In this document: positions 57,809 through 64,000 of the stretch, in pieces
Layout of the letters: each line of letters opens with the position of its first letter
How positions within the stretch are numbered: position 1 is the stretch's first letter
Translations under genes and position numbers: made by a program
NCBI RefSeq assembly: GCF_003573695.1
Contig: NC_039359.1
Coordinates: 141,443,112 to 141,507,111 of the forward strand
Direction: 5' to 3'
Length of the DNA: 64,000 bases
Origin: Papaver somniferum
Taxonomy: Eukaryota > Streptophyta > Magnoliopsida > Ranunculales > Papaveraceae
The notes under the pieces: model-generated
Seen by the model: the letters and a program-made list of their open reading frames with translations, nothing else
Told to the model about the DNA's origin: nothing
The model's database searches: none

Positions 57809-58030
57809 ATGACTATTCTGGAGGCGCTAAGTTGGGTTAAAGGTTTAAATCTACAAAGAATTCACCTTGTTGTTGATGCTGAAATAGTGGTGCAGTCGAT
57901 CAATTCTGACACTAATCTTGTCAGATGGGAGAACGATAATCTGATCAGAAACATTTATCTTCTTTTACTTCTTTTAAAATCTCACATGTTAAAAGAGATA
58001 GAAGTAATCTATCTGATCCCATTTCTATAA
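57809..58030 (+). pseudogene. RNase H-like domain at the end of a LINE
   Basis: 73 codons with EALSWVKGLNLQRIHLVVDA and IVVQSINSDTNLV, the plant RVT_3-type RNase H (the D of VVDAE corresponds to the usual ESD). The catalytic N-terminal strand is missing, so it is truncated. The remnant continues as 3' UTR to an A-rich tail at about 58630. Confidence 0.7.
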
Positions 58031-58120
58031 AGGTTAGACGAGAGAAACTTTGTTTAGAAGAACACATGGATTACTCTCCAAGGACTGAGTCTATGTTAAA
58101 CATGCATTTGGTGCTTGAAC

Positions 58121-58584
58121 CTGGAGGTGTAAATTGGGTTGTGCCATCACGAGCACAGCCCAACACGGCATAACACGTTAGTTTCATGGGAAGGGCTGGG
58201 TTTAACTAACCGGCACAGTAGCCCAGCCCAACACGTTAAGAAAGCACGTCATAATATTTATAAAATACTACACAACATGGTACAATACATTACATTTTGT
58301 GTATATTTCACAGAAGAGCCTTTATTCTAGCCAACTATTGACAATTTATTATTGTTATGTTGACTTATTATCATAATAACACATAATACCTAAATATTTG
58401 GAAAATATAAAATAAATGTGCCTAGCACAGCACGGCACAACACGTTTACTTTTCTGGCCCAGCAAAGCACAACAAGCCTTTTAACACGACACAATACGTC
58501 ATAATCTTCGGCACAGCGCAACACGGCACATAGCACGCTAAGCACGTAATTTCGTAGGCTGAGCTGGCACGTTTTACACCTCTA
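58121..58584. mobile_element. hAT-type non-autonomous element (MITE), 464 bp
   Basis: Flanked by the 8-bp duplication gcttgaac (58113-58120 and 58585-58592). Ends read ctggaggtgtaaa on the left and tttacacctcta on the right, an inverted pair. The interior is full of agcccagcccaacacg / gcacagcacggcacaac words, as in other plant hAT-derived repeats. No transposase. Removing it makes the LINE 3' UTR continuous. Confidence 0.85.
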
Positions 58585-58592
58585 GCTTGAAC

Positions 58593-58655
58593 CTACTTAA
58601 GTTTTCAATAAAATTTCAGCTTTATCTAAAAAAATAATAATAATAAAAATAATGA
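58593..58655 (+). repeat. LINE 3' end with A-rich tail
   Basis: aagttttcaataaaatttcagc then a taaaaaaataataataataa tail. It closes the insertion that carries the RNase H fragment. Confidence 0.6.
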
Positions 58656-58668
58656 ATCTTTTCTGTTT

Positions 58669-59217
58669 TTGAAGTTTCATACGACGGCAAGCTATGTTCA
58701 ATCGATTGTGCATTTCTCATTTGCATATTGCCGATACGGCGATACGATCATTTTCTTAGAAGCTAAATGCATGGGAAGTTGCAATCTCTTTCCCTTCTTC
58801 TCTCTGTTGTTTCAGATGTGTGTCAGCAACAGAGATTGGCGTTTGGGCATGTCAGTTGGGATATGCTGTGGACAACTTACCCATTCTGTACTTGGGACTT
58901 CCCTTGGGGTCTAAGCCTTGACTATGTGGGATCCTGTTCTCGAGCGAATGGGTGTGAGATTATCATCCTGGAAGCGAAATCATAAATCAAACGGAATGAA
59001 ACATGGCTTGGGATATTGTTTGCAAGGCCAAAATACTGGTAACAGCAACAAGTTCTGCTCTGTTAGGAAAATATGGATCCGGAAAGTTGGTGGTGAATTT
59101 AAAGATCCGTGGAAGGAAGCTACTTGTCAGAAATATGGCTCCCAAGTCCAGTCACCATTTCTCATGGTCATTTTCACCTTGGAAAGCTATTTGCTCACAC
59201 TCAATCAACCGAATTAA
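58669..59217 (+). pseudogene. LINE reverse-transcriptase fragment
   Basis: Successive pieces in shifting frames: YGDTIIFLEA (usual FADDTIIFLEA, so the catalytic Asp pair is altered), then THSVLGTSLGV (usual PILYLGLPLG), and WDPVLERMGVRLSSWKRN. The order is correct for an L1-type RT. It is heavily mutated. It lies directly downstream of the truncated receptor gene, in the opposite orientation. Confidence 0.75.
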
Positions 59218-59432
59218 CGAAGCGTGGTGTGATTGACATAAACAAACATCTACTTGAACAATGCTTCAAAAGCTTCAAACATATATTACATTTGAGAGAG
59301 TATTGACTCAAGAGACTCAATCTCTGAATAGTCCGAATTTTTCGTGGCATTAGAGGTGTATATGAACATATTGCAACTGCATTAGTTAATCTACTTCTGT
59401 CAAAGCTAGTAAAGTTGCGAGTGTCTATGTGT
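59218..59432. other. Region where a receptor kinase domain would be expected; none seen
   Basis: Read on the minus strand it holds an 85-codon frame (59458-59201) without kinase motifs such as a glycine loop or HRD. It is either 3' UTR of the truncated receptor or LINE flank. Confidence 0.4.
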
Positions 59433-61174
59433 CTATAAGTAGTAACAAAGAGCCACAAGAACTACGATAAGAACTACAATAATACAGACTAGAACTATAA
59501 GAGCTATGATGAGCTTGGAGAGTTGGCCATCACTGGATCCTTCATCAGATGTTCCAGGACATAATTGCGACCAGCTTCCACATAGCAATGGATTCCCAAA
59601 GAAGCTGACAACGGATAAAATAAACTGTCGGGAGTGAACAATTTAAACCAATAAAAACACAACCAGTTAATCATCTTTTAAGCAGAATTACCTTTCAGGT
59701 GGAAACTTCAAGTTAGGAGGAACTAGAGCTGACAAGTTGTTGTTTGCGAGATCCCTGTATCCGCACAAAAATCGAGTTAGTGAAGCATTTTAGTTAACAC
59801 AAGTGCACCAAACTGACAGTTGATAAACCAAGGCCTTACAAGGAGTTGATATTTTCCAATTGACCCAATTCGTCTGGGATCTGGCCTGAGAGATTATTGA
59901 AAGACAAGTCCCTATGAGATGTAATAGCAAGGTCAGAATCAAATGGCACAACAAACAGTAATTGATATGTCAAACGCATTTGGTTGTTTGTAAACTTACA
60001 GAATCTGAAGATTTCTGAGACTTCCAAATTCGGTTGGTATAGGACCATCAAGATGGTTTTTACTCAGATTCCTGGATGTGAAAAATGCACAAGTTAATTA
60101 CTAAGAATTTCTCATGTCAGTTAGAAAATATTCAGAGCAAAGAAGTTTACTGACAAGGTAACAAGATATTGTAGATAACCAACAGATGACGGCACACCTC
60201 CTGAAATATTGTTGCTAGAGAGATCCCTACATCATAACCTCATGTTAGCTTAAAAATTATTTACTGGGGGGGAGAAACAATTCAATCTCTTCAGACTTAC
60301 AATGTGTCCAGATTTACTATTCTCCCAACCTCAACAGGAATACGTCCTTCGAAATGATTCGTGGAGAGATTTCTGCATATTACACAGGAAAAATATATAT
60401 CAAACAAACAACGAGACAAAAACAGATGATTCTAAACAAAGAAGAACTCTAAGAGAGCCTAAAAATGCTTACAAGTAAGTTAGATTTCCCAAATTCTTGA
60501 ATCCAGAAGGGACAGAACCATTTAAGTTGTTGCCGTAGACATTACTGAAGACACCAGATAACAAGAATGAGAAACCTACTTAGCAGATAAGGTAAAATTC
60601 ATATGCCAAACCAATAAAACTCACAGCCGATTAAGCGCTGTGCACGAGCTAATATTCTCTGGAATAGGGCCTTCAAGAAAGTTGTTGCTGAGATTCCTGT
60701 ATTAAGAACTTACATTTTTCAGAATTGTCTCAAATAATAACAGTATACAGTTCAAATAGCATGGTAAGAAATACAAATCAAACTCACAGTAAAAACAATT
60801 GGTCTAGCTTCCCAAGCTCTGCTGGAATTCTGCCAACTAGGTGATTGTCATTCAGCCGCCTGTTTATGTACCTTTTTTGTTAGCCGCAGCTACATCATTG
60901 TTAAGCTTCAAATTCTATCACACAGAAAGAAAAACACTCACAAGTAACCTAGTGCAGACATGTTGCCCAGCTCTGGAGGAATTTTTCCAGTCAGTTTATT
61001 TCCATGAAGGTACCTACAAAGAAAGAAAGTCACCATTCAGTTTACCAAGTGCCACTAAAATATCCATACAAAAGCCCCGAAAAATGAATCTACTCAACTC
61101 ACAATATTCCAATGTCAGATAGGTTGCCAAAAATTGGTGGAATTGACCCGAGTAATTCGTTCTCACTTAAATCT
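59433..61174 (-). pseudogene. ERECTA-like leucine-rich-repeat receptor, partial: LRRs and membrane segment, no kinase
   Basis: Minus-strand exons: 61174-61103, 61013-60942, 60859-60788, 60696-60625, 60544-60473, 60372-60301, 60226-60155, 60071-60000 and 59911-59840 (nine exons of exactly 72 bp, one 24-residue LRR each), then 59754-59692 (63 bp) and 59604-59433. All join in frame with GT..AG introns and no stop. Repeats include YLHGNKLTGKIPPELGNMS and RLNDNHLVGRIPAELGKL, and the end FFGNPLLCGSW is the receptor-kinase LRR cap. A membrane segment LIIALIVLVCIIVVLIVVLV follows, then CYYL and TAG. The exon pattern and repeat sequences are those of the ERECTA/ERL family, plasma-membrane receptors for EPF peptides in stomatal and organ patterning. 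The kinase is absent and the upstream exons are not in view. It may be a pseudogene or a kinase-less receptor. Confidence 0.85.
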
Positions 61175-61745
61175 CTATAAAATTCAAAGACATAGAGTTT
61201 AGAATACTGGCAGCAATGCTGGAGTACAAGCAAACATACATGGCAAGTGCAAGTACAATTATGTCATCAAAATCAGAGTTAATGATACATACAGCATAGT
61301 AAGGGCTTATGGAACTTGTGGAATATATGAAAACTCAACTAGATTAATTATAAGAGAACCTATAATTAATCTAATTGGAATACAAATAACCAAACTAATC
61401 ACGAAAGTAATCAATTTAATTATTTTGGGCTCAACATAAAAGAACTTATGGAACCCCGACTAAGTTCATCATAGAATATGACAACCTTAACCGTACATGT
61501 ACTCAACATAAGAAAGAAAACTTATGGAGTACAAACTAAATAACCAAACTAGTTGATTAATTTAGTTCCTAATGCTCGGCATATAGCATCTTGGAACAAC
61601 CAACAAAGCCAAGGTAAATCGACTTAGTTGTAAGGTGCTCAACATAAGACACACAATGGAGCCTTCACGGTAAAACATAATAAAATGGATCAATGAAGAT
61701 CAATACCATGGATAACATACAAGGATCTATTCTATTTTCCATCAT
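61175..61745 (-). other. Upstream intron or flank of the ERECTA-like gene
   Basis: No LRR exon found. Direct repeats of tcaacataa(a/g)a with (a)acttatgga occur about three times between 61425 and 61640. It runs into the TSD of solo LTR Y. Confidence 0.45.
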
Positions 61746-61750
61746 AATGA

Positions 61751-63936
61751 TGGTGTCTCTCTAAAAGAGTCACAGAAATTATAACCGCAAGTGCACGGTG
61801 TCGAAAGTGGCAAATGTGCAAGTACGGGTCGATCCACAGAGACTTGGGGGAGCAATTGTTGTTTTCTTTCTTTCCTAACTATCTCTAGCTGATTCTAACT
61901 GCTAACAGAGCATGAATGGACTGAAATGAGAGCTGTGAACAAGTTTAAGACTAACCTAAAGCTAACAGGGAACTAACATAACCTAACAGGACACTAACCT
62001 AGCATTAAATTCATCTAACATTTAAATTACACTAACTACAAAGTCAAACTAACATTAAATCCTAACTATCATTACTGACTAATCATTAACACTAAATCCT
62101 ATCATGAAAATCAAAGCAGCATTAAATTTACTCTAACATTAATTCTAAACTAATTATTACAGCACTAACTAATCATTATTCTAAAACAGGTATTAAACTT
62201 AAACTCTAACTATCATTAATCAGAAAACAATCATAGAACATTAAAGAGAGCAGAATTTGTGGAGGAACATTACACTAAGTGTACACTAATAGTTATAGCA
62301 AAAGGGAACTTGGATTTTAGAACCAGGACATGAAGGAAAATTAGCAAAAACAGAACATGGAAGAAAACATTTGTGGATGAAAGTGAGTTTGGAAACTAGG
62401 GCTTGGATTCCCCTCTTCACCTAAGCTAAGTCCTCCAACTATGGTCTTATCCCTTGTTAGTTATCAGTGATGCTTCTAGGCTCACTGATTAACTAGATGA
62501 CAGTTGCGGTTCAAAGTCGGATGTTCATCTAAGGGTTGGTCTAGAAAGATTGCTAAGAAGACTAAGATGAATCTAATCCTAGTAGTAGTTGGGGCTCTCA
62601 CACTGCAATTACCCACAGAGAAGCTTGCTTAGTGTCTTAACAACCTAAAAGGATATTCAATCCTAGACAGTTCAAGCATAACAAGATCAGAGCATGGATG
62701 GGACAAATCAGTGGCTTAAGGTTCTTCTCACCCTAGTGGTGGATTTAGAACATAAATAACATTTGAAGATAACAATACATTGAATTAGGCATTAATTGAA
62801 CTTGGAATTGAAACAACAACAGAACATGAACAATTGAGGAACTGGTTATTCCAGTCCTCTTGGTGGTGCTCTGGCTAGTCCAGGCATGAACTCAATGTTG
62901 TTACAGTTCTTCAATTTATACCCAAAAGAAAAATTAGGGTTACACAAAAAGTAGCAGTAGACAATTTTTTTGGGTTACTCAACTTACCCATGCCCTGAAT
63001 TTGTCTCCTCTGTCGAACCCATCTCTCTTCTGCTATTGTCTGCTCGATCAACTCCTCGATTTGGGTCTCCTCTTCAACTGTGATGAAAACCTAGTTTCAT
63101 CTCTCTCTTGATTGTAGCACCTAGGGTGTGTGGGTGCTAAGAACGAGAAAGAGAGGCAACTAGGGAATGGGTTTATGGGGTTTTTGGTGATGGATAGGGT
63201 ATGGAGATGGTGGCGCAGAGGGTGAGGGGTGAAGAGATGGAGTTGCAGAGCTCTGTTCGGGGAGAAAATAGTTTTGGGAGAAAGTGAGAGTTTGGCTCGA
63301 CTGGTGTAGAAGATATTTGATGATTCGGTGTTGAGCGGTACATCGGAGTCTGATGCACAGCGAACGAACGACGCTGGATGATCAGTTTTGGATGTAATTG
63401 AACGGCACGATGGGATGAAGCTTGGAGCGACCGTTGGATGATGAGATGCAACGAAACTGACGACTCAAGATGGGGTTAGGTACTATGGTGTTTGACAGGA
63501 GCTTTGGATTTTGATGCACAATGATGAGGTGGTCGTTGGATGATGAGATGGATCCAATCTGACGGCTCTCATGGAAATGGGTATGGATAATGGAAATGGA
63601 TTTGGGTAAGGGTTTTGGGCCTTGGATATGCCAAGCCCATATCTTCTTTAAGAACAATTCTTCCTCTTCAAGCCCACTTCTAATGGATCCGGCTCTTGCA
63701 AACATCATTCTTCGCTTCCTCCTAGCGGGAGTCTTTGCCGTTCCTTTGCTCTTTTCGCTCCGTGAGATAACCAGGCTTTATTTAGTACCTAAAAATGCAA
63801 AATTAATTAAGAAAAGTATTTATTCTTGAAAACAACGAAAACACAGAATATGGGATAAAATGTAGAATTAATGCACAAAAGATGAGTTAAATGCCAAGAA
63901 AAATATATAGAAATATGTACTTTTTAGCACTCATCA
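61751..63936 (-). mobile_element. Solo LTR Y, TSD aatga
   Basis: 2186 bp from tggtgtctctctaaaagag to tttttagcactcatca, flanked by aatga at 61746-61750 and 63937-63941. On the minus strand it starts tgatgagtgctaaaaagtac, a common start in plant LTRs, and X begins tgatgagcacgaaagtgc. The stretch gcaagtgcacggtgtcg near 61790, close to gggtcgatccacagagac, is shared by many plant LTRs at this end. A taacatt / actaaca-rich stretch (61950-62250) is low complexity. Frames of 80-108 codons at 63173-63829 have no family likeness. Confidence 0.82.
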
Positions 63937-63941
63937 AATGA

Positions 63942-64000
63942 CATGATAGACTTTATCCTTGTTGAACAAAATATTTCATCATATTTTTCATCAAATACAT
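63942..64000. other. Flank of solo LTR Y
   Basis: Continues the sequence interrupted at 61745; possibly intron of the ERECTA-like gene. Too short to identify. Confidence 0.3.

Noticed and set aside
59201..59458. Possible remnant kinase domain downstream of the ERECTA-like exons
   Set aside because: The minus-strand frame shows no kinase motifs and is not in frame with the receptor.
63173..63829. Three frames of 79-108 codons near the right edge
   Set aside because: They lie inside solo LTR Y, overlap on both strands, and show no known domain.

Overview
This is a gene-poor, AT-rich stretch of a flowering-plant (eudicot-type) nuclear genome. It is built almost entirely of transposable elements nested inside one another. 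Evidence for a plant: Copia-type LTRs followed by an initiator-Met primer site, Tat/Retand- and Athila-like Ty3/gypsy elements, a MULE with a FAR1-type transposase and a plant mobile domain gene, and the 72-bp leucine-rich-repeat exons of an ERECTA-type receptor. I cannot name the species; the long-LTR family reminds me of poppy-family repeats, but that is memory, not evidence.

Positions 1-51330 form one nest that can be peeled apart by target-site duplications (TSDs). The outermost recognisable element is C-b, a plus-strand non-autonomous Copia-like element (gag zinc knuckle, no pol, LTR about 2.4 kb). Its interior holds a minus-strand relative, C-a (LTR 79-2472, body off the left edge), and T1 (2535-11703, TSD ctaat). 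Its 3' LTR (14112-16249 plus 51034-51330) was split by solo LTR C-c (16250-51028, TSD tttat). C-c was split by solo LTR C-d (17897-50103, TSD cttta). C-d was split by the Athila-like element A (18532-47875, TSD acgag). A's 5' LTR holds solo LTR X (18589-20405, TSD ctatg) and T2 (22002-31305, TSD acagg). A's 3' LTR holds a MULE (37513-46044, TSD of about 10 bp). Each LTR of A supplies the empty site for insertions in the other.

T1 and T2 are two copies of one Tat/Retand-like family on opposite strands. Both run PBS, protease, RT, double RNase H and integrase with no gag. Both then carry a GC-richer block with conserved inverted repeats, and an antisense, multi-exon coiled-coil gene read towards pol from the 3' LTR side.

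The MULE is the most unusual unit. It carries a transposase with SWIM finger and OTU-like tail on the plus strand, and convergently a spliced plant-mobile-domain gene on the minus strand. It also has about two dozen short hairpin units (agttcggtt / aaccgaact) in three arrays: one in the likely first intron of each gene, and one between the two gene ends.

From 51331 to the right edge lie LINE fragments, a deleted gypsy remnant, another Copia-like 5' end (gag start, PBS, LTR 54749-57269), a LINE 3' end with a small hAT-type element (58121-58584, TSD gcttgaac), and a LINE RT fragment. Then comes the only host-type gene: eleven minus-strand exons of an ERECTA-like receptor (59433-61174) that stop just after the membrane segment, with no kinase. 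A further solo LTR (Y, 61751-63936, TSD aatga) lies upstream of its visible exons.
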